Notes: generated by a model not told the origin, from the sequence alone. A DNA stretch of 64,000 nucleotides from Phyto melanocephala (GCA_941918925.1 OW799234.1:13530501-13594500); one strand, 5' to 3'. Shown: positions 36,041-48,500, numbered from the stretch's first letter. Translations and numbers: made by a program.

Positions 36041-36079
36041 AATTGTTACCGACCATTACGAATAATTGAGGCCTCACTG

Positions 36080-36729
36080 TAATTTCTTCCCCGTTTTTTT
36101 TCAAGTTCATTAAATTACATACATATTTATAAATGTCTAGTGAAACAAACACATATCAAAAATTGTAAACGCATTGGCCCAGGAATTAGGAATTAAACAT
36201 TATATTCTGTATTTTGCCCTTTTAGGTAACTTCATTGTCCTCCTAGTAGTTTCAAAAAATTTCATCTATTAACTGTCCAGATTCTATTAGGCGATAATAA
36301 TAATTCACTCTTGTATAATAACAAAAAGGATGCAATTGAAAAACAGAGACAGTCCTATCTCCAGAAATTATTGGGCGATTGTGCAGGATTTAGTGAGTTA
36401 TTCCCAAACATTTCCAAAAGGTCGTGCAACATGTGGGGCTTCTAAAAGTTGATTTCAACCAACATACGGACAAACGGACATTGCAGCGCACAAAATGCCA
36501 ATTTAGGCATACCTGTGTAGGCTTTTAATAACCCCATTTTCAACCTTACCTAATATATTAATATAAATACCTGGTGTTTTTATGGAGGTACATATTTCAA
36601 GTTTTTTAACTTGCGGCCATTTTAACTTGAATAGCAGTAATTTCGGTGTGGTGGGTTCAAAAACAAGATTGCTGTTGATCCCTATTTTCATAAGCGATTT
36701 TTTTAGCGATTAAACTCACTTTTGTTTAA
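36080..36729. other. Spacer with Helentron-like fragment
   Basis: 36345-36486 matches the right-hand part of the Helentron-like family (CTCCAGAAATTATTGGGCGA, GCTTCTAAAAGTTGATTTCA, ACATACGGACAAACGGACA). No gene. Confidence 0.5.
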
Positions 36730-37200
36730 ATGGATAAACAAAACTGCCGTATTTGGAGTGATGATAATTCTCAAGTGTATGTTGAGACACCGTTACATCC
36801 AGAAAAACTGGCCGGAACGTTACAGTCAATGGTAACCGCTATAAAGTCATGATTACTGACTTTCGTTCATTAATTGAACAACCATTATGTACAGGAGCTG
36901 TAGTTTCAACAAGATGACGCAACATGTCACACAGCTAGTGCCACAATTGAATTATTGAAGGTAAGGTTTTGTAACCACAAAGTTTCACGTTTCGTACCCG
37001 TAAATTGGCCACTAAAATCGTGTGATTTAACGCCTCTAGACTACTTTCTATGGGAATATGTAAAGTCGATGGCCCACGCCGATAAGCGATCGACCACTTG
37101 GAGGACAACATAGCCGATATACAAAAACAAATGTTAGTAAAAGTCATCGAAATTTGAAACTGCTGATAGACTAGATTCGAGCCAGCCGTGACGGTCATAT
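36730..37200 (+). pseudogene. DD41D (mariner/Tc1 superfamily) transposase fragment
   Basis: Across stops and small frame changes the plus strand reads IWSDDNSQVYVETPLHPEKL, then FQQDDATCHTASATIELL and NWPLKSCDLTPLDYFLW. From the Asp of FQQD to the Asp of PLDYF there are 41 residues, the DD41D spacing. The helix-turn-helix N-terminus is missing. A LEDNIADIQKQ-like tail follows in another frame near 37100. Non-functional. Confidence 0.65.
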
Positions 37201-38786
37201 GCCATAAGTCATATATAAATTATAATGCCAGAAGATTATACATATTTCGAATAAAGTAAATTACATGTCAATAAAAAAAAATAACCTTTGTTTTATCCAC
37301 TTCAAAAAATATAATTCCTCTATGAAATAAAACACCCTTTACATGACATGCTAAACCCCCGACCACACGAGCAAAATGTTTGGCAATTATTGTCACAGCA
37401 TTGGCCAAATTCTATTGCCAACACAAGGTTTAACGGGTGGACCGCATTGATATGTATTAGAACATACATACATATATGTATATTCGTGTGATCGGGGGAC
37501 AATGTTAGAATTATTAGTGTTTTAACCTAAACTTACCTCATTATAAGTTGAACCTTTGCAAAATAACTTTTTTTTGTTGGGTACAAGCAATTTTCCTAAA
37601 AAAACTTCTTTTTTGTGTTTTTCATGTTTTATTATAATTTACAATAAATAAATTGTGTGTGTATTTTCAGAGGACTCGTTTATGTTAAAAAAAAATTTTA
37701 GGTTACAAATAATTTTCTTATTTGGTATTTTCATTATTTAAATAAAATATACAATAAAATACATTTAAATTACAGAATGTTTTTTTTTTTACAAAAACTT
37801 GACTAAATAAAAAGTAAAACTAAACATAGTGAAATTAGGATAATAATGGCTACAAAAAACATGTACATACATACATCTTAAAAAAATGTACTATAAATTT
37901 ATAATGAAATGTGTTTTTTGTATATTAATAAGACCAGCTTAAAAAAATAAAATTTTTATTTTTGTAAAGAACTTAAAATTTAATAAAATATTTATTTGTA
38001 TATAAAGGTATATCATATAAAGTAAATACTAAAAGGGTATTCTTATTTTCCATGAGTTTTTTAAGCTGCTACCACTTACAAAAAAAAAAACATAAATAAG
38101 CTGGCAACCTGTGTTTTGCACATGTTTTATTTTGTTTCAGTGATGTAAAATGTGCCACAATAGGGCCATTTGTAAAATTTTTTATGGCCCTGTGGCACGT
38201 CTAATTTATTTTGGCCCTTTCATAGATCTAACTACTTAAAACCGTTTAATCAATACTAATATTAAGAATTGTCTTAATGTAAATACTGTTTTATCAGTCA
38301 ACAATACTTTTTTAGGTGAAACCTTAAAACATTTCGTTGGAAATTATTTTATGCTAGTAAAATCTTATTTATGGATTCGAAATTATATAGACTACGACAT
38401 TTTTTTTAAGTAGTTTTTATGTTCTGTTAGGACTTGTATAATTGATAGCAATTTTTTATTTCAAATGGATTTATTTATTTAGGTTGGGACTTATTTCACT
38501 GGAAGTAATTTCAATTCACTTGGCACCTACTACTTTTGGCGGTAGAAACTAAGTTCCCAATGAACTAGGTCCCCAAAGAGAAAATGAATCAAATCCCCAA
38601 ATTTCAATATTTTTTTTTTAAATTATGAAGTAATTGTTATAATAAATATATCATAAAACTTATATCACAAAAAACTGTTATATTATAATTGAGAAATTGT
38701 TTGACTAAAAACTTGTAAATATATAAAAATAATTAAAATATTAAATAAAATATATAAGATTATATTTTTTTAAACTCTAAAATATC
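37201..38786. other. AT-rich intergenic with one MITE
   Basis: No gene. Holds the inverted-repeat block at 37357-37498 and otherwise A/T-rich sequence. Confidence 0.4.
37357..37498. repeat. MITE-like block with CCCCCGACCACACGA ends
   Basis: CCCCCGACCACACGA at the left and TCGTGTGATCGGGGG at the right (one mismatch), enclosing about 110 bases with GCCAA/TTGGC motifs. No clear target duplication. Confidence 0.55.
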
Positions 38787-38902
38787 GGCCGCAATCATAA
38801 AAAATATTTTATGTTTATAAAAGGCTTATTTGACAGATGATGTACAGAAATTTGTCAAATAAACCTTCTGTAAACCTTAAATATTTTTGAAGAATACGGC
38901 AG
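38787..38902. repeat. Diverged copy of the 1964-2081 MITE family
   Basis: Shares CATAAAAAATATTTTA near the left, TTTGTCAAATAAACCTTCTG and TAAACCTTAAATATTTTTGA, ending GAATACGGCAG. Left end eroded. Confidence 0.55.
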
Positions 38903-40397
38903 TATGTATTTCCTTTAATAAAACTTTTTCAAAAAATAGTTTAAAACAATTGATGAATTTACAGGAAGTGCTATCATGTAATATTGTCATAATGTCATAA
39001 TTTGCCAAAAATTTTAAATGGTTAAAAAATATTTTTTTTTTATATATTAGAATTGTTAAGTAATTTTTAAATTTTAAAATAATACAAAACGACAGATAGG
39101 ACACCTTGTGAATTCACCACATGTATTACTATATTCCTATTGTCTTTATTAAAGTAAAAAGCTAAAAATCAAATACATATGTTTATCCTTAAAATTATTG
39201 ACACTATCAAAAGTGTTTAGGCTCTTTTTTAAATCGTCAATTTGGACCAAAACAAACAGACTGAAAATGCATCACTGTTCTGTTCATATTTGTAGAGTTT
39301 TTAGGGGTTGCCAGCAAGTTTTTTATAAGGTTTTGGTGGAAAACTCAAAAACGGCAGGAAACATTTTTCGTTTGCATTTAATTAAAAGCAACATAGATAT
39401 ACTATATAATACACAAATGTTTTTTTCTTTTTTTTTTATTAATACTATTTATTTATTTGTATTCGTTTTTTGTTTTCTTTTTGTAACTTAAATAATTTTC
39501 TTGTATTGTTGTCATTTTAAAAGTTAACTTTATGCTGTAACATTTTTAATTTTTGGTTATATATTTAAAATCAAAACAAATATAAATATAATTAAATTTT
39601 GTTTAAATACGTAAGTTTTTTTATGCCGTTTTATGGTATGCAGAAGAGGTTATTTGTCAGCCTGCAAAATAGTACGACAATGTCTGAATTAACAAGTCTG
39701 ACAAATATCTGATTTTTTTACAGATATTTCGTACAGGGGGGTTACTCGGTAATTCGATTCGAAAGATGACATTTTCGAATTACAATGTATTAAGCATACA
39801 AATTCGAAAAAATTTTGTTACGAATCGAATTAAGGATTTCTATCACACATTTCAGTGAAATTTGATGTACGACGTGTCTGATAGATTTTTGACTAATTTC
39901 GTATGGATATTGAGAAGGGATTTTATTTATTTTTATTTACCGACATGTAGGAAGTATTTTATTTATTTTTATTAGCAATATGTCTGCTCGATTTTTGACT
40001 TTTTCCGTACGAATTTGTCGCAGTTTTTTGATTCTCCTTTATTTCGGTTGTTTGTTAAATGTATAAATTTTGTGTAAGTTTTGGTAAGTTATTATGTAAA
40101 TTTTGGAATTTTTAGTTTTCTTACAATTATGTTTGTTTTAAAATTAAATTAAAAAAATCTCTAAAAAAACATGAGTAGTTTCTTTAAATTTCTGTATACT
40201 AATTACAAATAAAAATTTCAAAAACAGACTATCAAGAATGATAGAATAAAGATTACAACTTTCCGCGCATAAATTTGAAATATTCTGCGCATACTATGGG
40301 CAAGTTCTCATGTATTACATAAATTTTCGCAAAAAAATGTAAATTTCACATATAAAACAAACTGGCAACTCATGTCGGCACTTCAGCTTCTTGCAAC
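38903..40397. other. Intergenic, no gene
   Basis: GGACACCTTGTGAATTCACC at 39099 repeats the motif at 23181. GGTAATTCGATTCGAA (39750) and TTACGAATCGAATTAA (39819) form a short inverted pair. The open frame at 39198-39491 is low complexity at its end and unrecognised. Confidence 0.4.
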
Positions 40398-40405
40398 CTG
40401 TGTTC

Positions 40406-40658
40406 CATGGCGAATTTATTTATCAGGTGGTGGTAATTCTACAACAAATACAACATTAAAAAAACAGCATGGTTTTTTATTGTTGCTTTCGACTGTCGAT
40501 GTGTCAAAAACAACATGGTTTTTGTTTGTGTTTTTTTTGCGCGGGAAGGAGTAATCTATGTAAACATAAATAATATTTGACAATTCAATCATCATTTTTG
40601 CAAATACAAAAGTAGATCAGCTGCGTTGTCAACACCACCTGATAATGAATTCGCCTTG
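40406..40658. mobile_element. P-type MITE with 8-bp target duplication
   Basis: Inverted ends CATGGCGAATTTATTTATCA and CAAGGCGAATTCATTATCA, both continuing GGTGGTG, match the layout of P-element termini. Flanks are CTGTGTTC at 40398-40405 and 40659-40666 (identity extends one further base). The 253-bp body is non-coding, so it must be mobilised by a P transposase. A partial copy lies at 165-320. Confidence 0.8.
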
Positions 40659-40666
40659 CTGTGTTC

Positions 40667-41816
40667 CTATTAGCTAATATTTTTAAAGAGCGAGTGTTAT
40701 TTTAATTACAGTGTTAACAACTCCCACACAATACAAACGGAATACCTAGAATTATTTATGTTTTTTTAACCAAGCACAAATTATATTTGTAATGTAAAGT
40801 ACTTTGATATTTATTTACTTTAAATAAATAAAAGAAAAATAAAGAGTTTTGTACTGGCAATGATTTTGCGTTAAATTTTTTTGATTTGTTGTCTAAAAAA
40901 TTTCTTAGGGTGTATTTCAATAAAAATTGAATTAATTGGCAACCCTTGCTGTGGACAAAATTCGTAATCTAACGGATGATGCACATGACATGATGAAACA
41001 TAATAATTTTCTATTTTTAACAGGTTCAGACGTTACAGCTGCTCTGTTTTACACATAACAAAAAGCATACGCTGTGGCGTTCCATTACAGCAACGGCACA
41101 TTACAGTCGTCTAACCAAGCCTTAATCTTTATTTCTGTCATTCTTGCAGACTACTTTCATTGAAATTTCTTATTCGTTTACATAGGAAACTCAAAGTTCA
41201 TTTTAAAAATGTCGCCGATGTGAATAGTTGCAATAATTGCTATACTTTAAGGGTACACACAAAGGGTAGTTCAAACTGTAAAAACGATGCAAATGATTGC
41301 AAAAATATAGTATTTTTTTAACACAACAACAAAATGTAAGCATTTGTAAATTTCTTCACTTCATTTGCACTATAAAAAGTTTGAGAAAAGTAAGAACTGT
41401 GTGTGTGTATTGTCAATTTTAGGCATTTACTTTCATGCGTTATTGCTAGATATGTGATTAAAAAATAAATTATAGTAATTATGTAAATAACAAATAGTTA
41501 AAATTAAATAAATAATAAAAAAATTAACAAATAAATAAATAAATATTAGATTTAAAAAAAGAGTAAATATGTATGTATGTATTTAAAATAATTCTTTTAA
41601 ATATTAAACTACTAAAATATATACATATGTACCTTTCAATTGTGTCACTATATATAATTAAATAATAATTAAAATAAGAAGAAGCACTAATGATTTACAT
41701 TCAAACAAACTATGTACACTAAAAAGTACCACCTTATTACAAACAAGCAAAAAAAGTTGGCCGTAAATGTTTAAACAGAGTTCCGACATAACGTAATTTT
41801 CAGCTGTTTTTCTAAC
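40667..41816. other. Intergenic, nothing recognised
   Basis: AT-rich with short (AAAT)n and ATGTATGTATTT tracts. No gene or repeat ends seen. Confidence 0.4.
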
Positions 41817-41831
41817 TAAACCTTGTGGGCA

Positions 41832-42467
41832 CAGTCGTGATTCAGCTCTGGTCGGGGAAAGAGCTCGCGCGTTTTTGCCATTATCGCTTAATGGCAATCA
41901 GGTCGTCCCTTTTTATCTGACTTTCAGAGTTTTGCGTCTCACTCTCGCGTGGTTAACTGTGTGGTGTCGCGTAACTGTACTTTGGATACAGTTTCTACAG
42001 TTAACCGCGTGTTTTCGTTTTAATTGGAGGAGTACCAAATAAACTCATTTTACTTGTGACTGGAGGAGTACCATATAAACTCAATTTACATGAGACAGGA
42101 GGAGTTCCATAAAACTCAGCAGTAATTATTGTTCAGACGTCTCCAACTTCCTATAGAATGGTATAGGTCGACCTGCGGTACCTGAACAAAAGTTTTGTAA
42201 CTGGAGGAGAACCATTAAACTCAATTTTTATTTATTGTTCGGGTGTCTCCGACTTCCTATACAGAGGTATAAGTCGACTTGCGGTGCCTGAATCAACGTT
42301 TGTAACTGGAGGAGAACCATTAAACTCAATTTTATTTATTGTTTTAATGTCTCCGACTTCCTATACAGAGGTATAGGTCGTTCCACGGAGAGGGAACTTA
42401 GTGAATACCCTGGCTTTTTGGTTAGGTACCTCTGCCATCAAAATTTAAAATCCAAAAAAATAAAAAA
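41832..42467 (+). mobile_element. SINE-like retroposon, 15-bp target duplication
   Basis: 636 bp from CAGTCGTGATTCAGCTCTGG to an A-rich tail (AAAAAAATAAAAAA). TAAACCTTGTGGGCA flanks both sides (41817-41831 and 42468-42482), proving target-primed insertion. The interior has three ~37-bp units with TGGAGGAGTACCA..AAACTCA, then ~100-bp units each with GTCTCCGACTTCCTATACAG. No open frame. The CAGTCGTG start resembles the initiator of I/jockey-type elements, so it may be a non-autonomous derivative of such a LINE. Confidence 0.8.
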
Positions 42468-42482
42468 TAAACCTTGTGGGCA

Positions 42483-44639
42483 AGCTCTCAATTGCCCGTG
42501 TTTTGCAAGAGGAAATTCAAGGCTGCATCAGTAAAATTTGACTACACTTAAACAAAATTGAAATGGAAAATTTTGATTATAGATTTAGTTGTTGGATATT
42601 GTTACAGGCCGCAGAGGTATTTGTTAAAAAATTCTTTAAGAAATTTCTGTGAGATATTTTATATGAATTCTGTACGAATGCCGCTTAATAAGTCAGAATT
42701 TCCCTAGCAAGGCATATGTATTCATAAAGTATATGCATCCATCCCGACAACAAACACAATAATTAAAAAACACATGCATTTTGCTTTTGTAAAAATATGT
42801 ATGTATATGCCTGTAGATGTCACACAATTTTCTTTTTTCTTAAATTTGGATCATTTTTTAAAATCAACATTATATTCTCGTTTTAGAAATTTTTAAAACG
42901 TTTTAAACCAACTGAAACTGCAAGTTATTTATCGTGGACAAAAAATAAAAATATTGACGGATGCAGCCAAATGCTTGAATGCTTAAAAAACAATTAGCTG
43001 ATTGGATACGAGCACCTTGTTCTTTCTAACTCTTTTTTTTAAACAGATTGTTGTCAAATTTTCATCAGATGCTTCGTAAAAAAAACTCAGAATTTTCCAC
43101 GACATGCCTATCAAAGTTCGTGTAAACCACTTTAAATTTTTTACGGTCAGGCGTCTGATAGAATTCGTATAGAATTTTTACTTGTTTGCCGACATTTCTT
43201 ACCCACCGGTGCTAAATGCAAGTGCAAGTGAAAAAAACCAATACACTAACACTTTTTTACTAACACAACTACACTTTGGCAACCTGCGACTCAGCTTGCG
43301 AAGAAATTTTTAAGCAAGTAAAATTTTTACAGTTACGGCAAGTAAAGTGACAAGCCGAAAAACAGTGTTGTCTACTGCTGAGTTTTTTGTTAACTCACTA
43401 ATATATTATACAATTGTGGTAAATAATTCAGCTAATTTTTTGAATAAATATGTATATGAAGAATATTAAGAAAAATTATAAATATTCATTTAAAATGTAA
43501 GTTTTAATATAAATATCAATTTTTAATAAAAAAAAATTATATTAAAAAGTTATATGTCTAAAGGTAACCTTCAATAGTTGCTGTTGATAACACTTAATTA
43601 CCAATTGAAGCAGCGCTATTTGTTTTAAATTTGTTTAAAGTTTATTTGTTGACGACATTTTAAAAATTAACTTGCACTGTGCTGTGCAGCCACTCAAACA
43701 ATGTTTGTGTTTTTTTTTGCATTTCTCCTGATTTTCGTTAGTAATACGTATACACTACTTGCAAGTAAATACTTGCTTGTGGCAACGTAGGGTTACAGAC
43801 ATCTATCTGACAGGTGTCGGAAAATTTGCAGGTTGGATTGTTGCTTGTAAGTTTGGTACTACTTATGCATGCATGTACTATGTAAAAAAAATGTCTGCGA
43901 TCACAATGTGATTTGGATAACAGATCTTCAAATATCATTAATTCGACTTGGTTCAATAATCAATAAATTAGCATTAAAAAATTTTTAAGGAAATATCGGT
44001 ATTTTTGGTTAATACAGTCTTATAATTTGATATGTTACTAAAATAAAAATTTAAATTAAATTTTGAACTATTATAAAATATATGTTAGTATTATTACTTT
44101 TTTTTAAATAAATATTTTGGTAACATATTAATTTTTGACATTGTAATAAGATAATTTTTCAAATAAAAAAATTAAAAAAAAATAATAATTCTAATACAGT
44201 TAATAGTCACAGTCGTAAAATAGAGCAGATGAGGTCAACAGCTTGTGAGTCGTTGTTATTTTAGTTAAAAACCAATAAATAAAATAATAAAATATCGAAT
44301 ACACGGGTCAAATAAAGTAATAACGGCTTTCTGCCCTCCAACTCTCTTAATATTGGTATCAAATGAAAGGGCTTGACCAGTACCATACAGTAAACTATGA
44401 AAAAAAGTTTAAAATTCAAGATGACGTATAAGACAAAATGACGATCCATCCCTGATTTCATACATATTTCAAAACGTCAGTTGTTAATCCTTTTTTCTTT
44501 TTGGTAAAACTATTCCTTAAAATTGTTCCACAAACAACAGTATAACGGCTATGCCGGCACCATTGTTATTACTGGTCAATTATGAAAATTCAGTTATTAT
44601 GATTGGATAGCGCGCTGAAAATTCACTTAGCTCATTGAC
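42483..44639. other. Intergenic, no gene
   Basis: AT-rich. The repeated TGCAAGTAAATACTTGC (43758) and AAGCAAGTAAAATTTTTAC (43312) motifs hint at old repeats but give no clear ends. Confidence 0.35.
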
Positions 44640-44994
44640 AAAAAAAATTAAATTAAAAAAATTTTTTTTTGTCTTAACTGAGATTTGAACAAATGTCATC
44701 CATTTGTATTGGTCTGGGTTTTTTCATCATATCTTAGTTGTTTATAGAGCGATTTTTCTGATTTTCAATACTGTTTTACTCCCGAATATTTCTGATATTT
44801 TGGTATCTTACACGGGTCTTGGAAATGTCTGGGGGCTTCAAAAAGTTGATTTCAACATACAGACGGACACTGCTTAATTGACTCTCCTATTCAAAAGTTT
44901 TTAGAAAATATATACTTTATGGGGTCGGAAATGAAAAATTTCACAAGGTATGACAAACCATTATATACGCTTACACTCACTGTGAAGGGTATAG
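44640..44994 (-). mobile_element. Partial Helentron-like copy
   Basis: Contains ATCATATCTTAGTTGTTTAT, AAAAAGTTGATTTCAACATA, ACAGACGGACACTGCTTAAT and ends CACTGTGAAGGGTATAGAAA, in the same order as 45541-45830. The hairpin end is missing. Confidence 0.6.
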
Positions 44995-45090
44995 AAAAGT
45001 CGGCTGTGACCAACTTGAATTTAGTAAACAGCTTCCACTAATGATTAAATAAATAAAATAGAAAATTTCAAGTGTCTAAAATATGTTAAA

Positions 45091-45830
45091 CAAGTAAGAG
45101 CGCTATATTCGGCCGTGCCGAATCTTTTATACCCTTCACAACGTGTAGTCATGCAATAACAGTAGTTTGTTTCACCATTCATCCCATATGAAATACGTAC
45201 ATACATATATAAAAACATCCCATTGTAAAATTATAAATTCACGTATGTATGTTAAAAAAACAAAAAAAAAAAATATTTAAAAAAAAATTTAAAAAAAAAA
45301 TTATTATATATATAATATATATAAAACAAAAAAAAAATTAAAAAATATAAATAATATATTAAATAAAAAATAAAAATAAAAAAAAAATTAAAAAAAAAAT
45401 TTAAAAATTAAAAACAAATTTTTTTTGGCTCAGCTGGGATTCGATGCCACGTTTTCTCTAACCAGTATACACGTTTGTATGTATGTATGTTGTTGTTGTA
45501 ATGTTGTTTTTGTGAATAAAAAATCGAGGTGGTCGTGGGTTTTTGCTCATATCTAAGTTGTTTATGTACCGATGTTTTTGATTTTCAATACCGTTCTACT
45601 CCCGAATATTTCTGATATTTTAATACCTCACCCGGGTCCAGGCGATATCGGGGGGCTTCAAAAAGTTGATTTCAACATACACACGGACAGACTGACAGAG
45701 CTTAATCGACTCCCCTATTCATAAGCTTTCAGAAAATATATACTTTATGGGGTCGGAAATGAAAATTGTAGAAATTTCACGCGGAATGACAAACCTATAT
45801 ATACCCTTTTGCACTGTGTGAAGGGTATAA
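45091..45830 (-). mobile_element. Complete Helentron/mini-me-like element
   Basis: 740 bp. The hairpin end reads CAAGTAAGAGCGCTATATTC, with stem ATTCGGC/GCCGAAT, then TTTTATACCCTTCACA, whose inverted partner TGTGTGAAGGGTATAAAA closes the other side. The middle holds long A/T tracts, then GGCTCAGCTGGGATTCGATG and (GTCY)n-like ACACGGACAGACTGACAG. Best reference copy of this family here. Confidence 0.7.
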
Positions 45831-46198
45831 AAAGGTCTGGCCGATTTTTGGCAGAGAGTTAAGGAAAAAGGTATGCGTGTCACAATTCTTAAAATTATTG
45901 CTTGTCCTTATAGTCTGATGTAAAAAATTAAAATAAATTGTTTCTAAAAAGTTGAAAAAATCTACAAAAAAGATTTATTTACAATCTACTTCAATAATAA
46001 AATTTATTGAAATTCTTTATAAAATAGAAATTGTTTTTGAATTGTCTATAAAATGAAAATTAAGCAGAAATTTAAAATTTCCAAAATAAAAATACTCTAG
46101 TTAAAGGTTCTTATCCATTTAAGAATTGTTCATATTGTTATGGAGAATTTTTAAACTTCAAATCATTCAAACTATATCTGTATATGGAAACCAGATTA
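45831..46198. other. Intergenic, nothing recognised
   Basis: AT-rich spacer. Confidence 0.4.
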
Positions 46199-46199
46199 A

Positions 46200-46352
46200 C
46201 TGCCTGTTCAACGATGTCGAAAGAAAACCCAAGCGAAGTTTCATTCGTATATTGAAAACAACAACAAAAACAAAAAATTTGTTTTTGTTTTCAACGTATT
46301 TGTACAAATGAAATTTCGCTTGGATTTTCTTTCGACATCGTTGAACAGGCAG
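46200..46352. mobile_element. Palindromic MITE, copy 2, TAA target duplication
   Basis: Near-perfect palindrome (CTGCCTGTTCAACGATGTCG at both ends), loop of ACAAAAACAAAAAA type. TAA at 46197-46199 and 46353-46355. About 90% like the copy at 20438-20598 by eye. Lies just downstream of the AGPAT gene. Confidence 0.8.
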
Positions 46353-46576
46353 TAAATGTACTTTTGAAAACTTGCGTATTTTTTCGAAAAAAAAAAAAAA
46401 AAAATTTTAAATATTAATGATCTCTTGTTTTAAAGATTGTCTTGTCTTTATAATCTCTGCCAGGTTTTAATCAGATTTAAATTTGTTTTGTAAATCTCTG
46501 TTTTTTTCTGTACTTTTTTTTCAGTTTAGCTTAAAGTAACTTGTAAAAGTTTTTGTTTTGGTTTTTCATTAAATTT

Positions 46577-47615
46577 CTAATGAACTAAAGCTTGAGTCTT
46601 TGTGGTAATTACAGGGTCCTTAAAATCAGTTAAAGACTCATCGCTTGCTAAGGTCGTTGTTGCTGTCAAAGATTCTGTGTTAGTATTTACAATATCTTGA
46701 GACTGACTTGTTGTTAAGGGCGTCAACGAATTAATATTTAAACTAGAACTAACCAATGGTGTAGTTTTCAAACTAAAATCACAACTTAAAGATGTTGTTG
46801 CCGGTGCTAATGCCGACGACCGTGCTGCAGAATTTGTAACTGTTTGAGTAGCAGGCATCGTTGATGCCATTGTCTCTACTAAAGATTTTTTAGTTTTTGT
46901 GACAGCATTTGCTGCATAACGCTGCAACACCTCATTTGAGGTCTGCTTAAAGGTTTCCTGCATTAGTTTATGGACTTTTTCCATTAATTGGGGCAGATCG
47001 TCTTTGCTTAGACCTTCTGTAGATATTGGCGGTAAAGTGGTCAGTATAATGTTGCCCGGATTTAAAATTTTCTTTTTGTCATTGAGAAAACTACAATACG
47101 AGCTAAAGACTACCGGCATAATGGGTATTTGTTCATCGATAGCCATGTGAAAAGCGCCCTTTTTAAAGGGATGTATATCGCCGGTATTGCGTCGCGTGCC
47201 CTCCGGAAATACCCATAATTTTATTTTTTGTTTTTTAATTTTACTATTAACCTGATTTAGGGTATCACGAGCCTTCTCACCGCGCACACGATCAATAAAG
47301 ATTAGGCCTGCCAGCCAGGCGGCCAAACCAAAAGGCCAGGCATAAAACAATTCACGTTTAGCCACCACAGTGCATTTGTCCATGACGTGCCATATGTTAA
47401 ACATGCCTAAAGATGGAAAAGTTTTTTTAAAAAAAGGTGAATGGTAAAATTTTACAAATTAGTTTAATACGTTCTACTTACCCAAAACATCCAAAGAGGA
47501 CTGATGATTCGCCACTATTATACAGGCTCGTTCCTTTTCTAAATGTTCTTTGCCTCGTAACTCCCATCTTAGACCAATTAGTGCTGTTATCCGATGGCAA
47601 AATGTACTGGCCAAA
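46577..47615 (-). CDS. 1-acyl-sn-glycerol-3-phosphate acyltransferase, 3' part
   Basis: Converts lysophosphatidate to phosphatidate in ER glycerolipid synthesis. Two minus-strand exons, 47482-47615 and 46577-47406, join in frame (donor GGGTAAGT, acceptor CTTTAG) for about 320 residues. Exon A carries LRWELRGKEHL and the catalytic NHX4D motif (NHQSSLD). Exon B continues GMFNIWHVM, then FIDRVRGEKA, the FPEGTRR substrate motif, KKGAFHMA and IPIMPVVFSSY, followed by a Ser/Thr/Ala-rich tail ending VITTKTQALVH. The sequence is closest to the AGPAT1/2 type; fly fu12/Agpat2 is a candidate orthologue but not proven here. The first exon, which should encode the N-terminal membrane segment, was not found; an acceptor (CTTACAG) precedes 47615, so it lies upstream beyond the repeats or outside the window. 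Confidence 0.9.
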
Positions 47616-48500
47616 CTGTAAGGAAAGAAATTTTTTTTATTAAAAATCCGTTTCAAACAAACAACAACAACAACAACGAAAAAAAGTTAAAATAAATTAT
47701 GATTTTTAACAAAAAAAATAAAGAATATTTGACCGCTCAATTTATTTTCAAAAGTGTTGAGGCGGAGCGAAAAAATGTTTAGCAATCGCAGTGGCTGTGT
47801 TTGTGGATTTAAGAAAAGTTCAGACTAGGAGTATTATTTGATTGCAGGCTATTCTGGATAGGTTACATTGAGAGTGGAGTGGAGAAAGCTCAATGAAAGC
47901 TTTTGAAAGCTCATTTAAAGCGATAGGCTTTAAATTATGACAAAAAAGACACACTGTCTACAAAAGAGCGTACTACGATCGATCCTAACGTATGCCTCGA
48001 TAGTGTGGTGAACATTTAAAAGAAGGAGGTTAATAAAAAAAAACTTCTTCAAAAATTCTAAAGACAGTGCAACATTAGTATTTGCGTTGCTATGAAAACC
48101 ACATCAACAATGGAAAAATATGAAGCAGTCTTGGCCGTTAACAAATTTATCACAATGGGTGAATGGCTGACGAGAGACCATAGCTAAACCAAGCAGACTC
48201 TTATTATTACACTCGACACGAATTTTGAAGATTTTTGTTATAACAGTGCTCTGGATATGCGGCATGAGCCACACCCACTTTAAATTTAAAACAAAAACGA
48301 CCGTTACAACTAATCTTAAGCTTCATAGACTATTTAAAAGCAAATAAGACAATTCGCCCTAGCTGTAAACCGAACTGGGCGTAGAAGTGATATTTAAATT
48401 GAAAAAGATTGAACAAAAATTGCCAAAATCGGTGCAGCCGTTCTTAAATGATGTGATTACCAAAGAGCGGCATTTGATTTTAATATCAATAAGTAGAATC
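47616..48500. other. AGPAT intron or upstream DNA
   Basis: No exon recognised. Moderately AT-rich, with weak minus- and plus-strand open stretches and no motifs. Confidence 0.35.

Larger units (their letters stand above)
33827..36079. mobile_element. pogo/Tigger-type relic, host of nested elements
   Basis: Inverted ends CAGTGAGGCCTCGATTA (33827) and the reverse complement of CAGTGAGGCCTCAATTA (36079), flanked by TA at 33825-33826 and 36080-36081. Near 34225-34310 the frame reads MTSVISSKNQRK and, after a shift, TLAIADKVEILLNLKK, resembling the CENP-B-like helix-turn-helix start of pogo/Tigger transposases. The rest of the gene is gone. Helentron-like copies and a palindromic MITE fill the interior. 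Confidence 0.75.

Noticed and set aside
41658..41897. 79-codon minus-strand frame as a gene
   Set aside because: Starts within the SINE-like retroposon and runs into AT-rich noise; no conserved motif.
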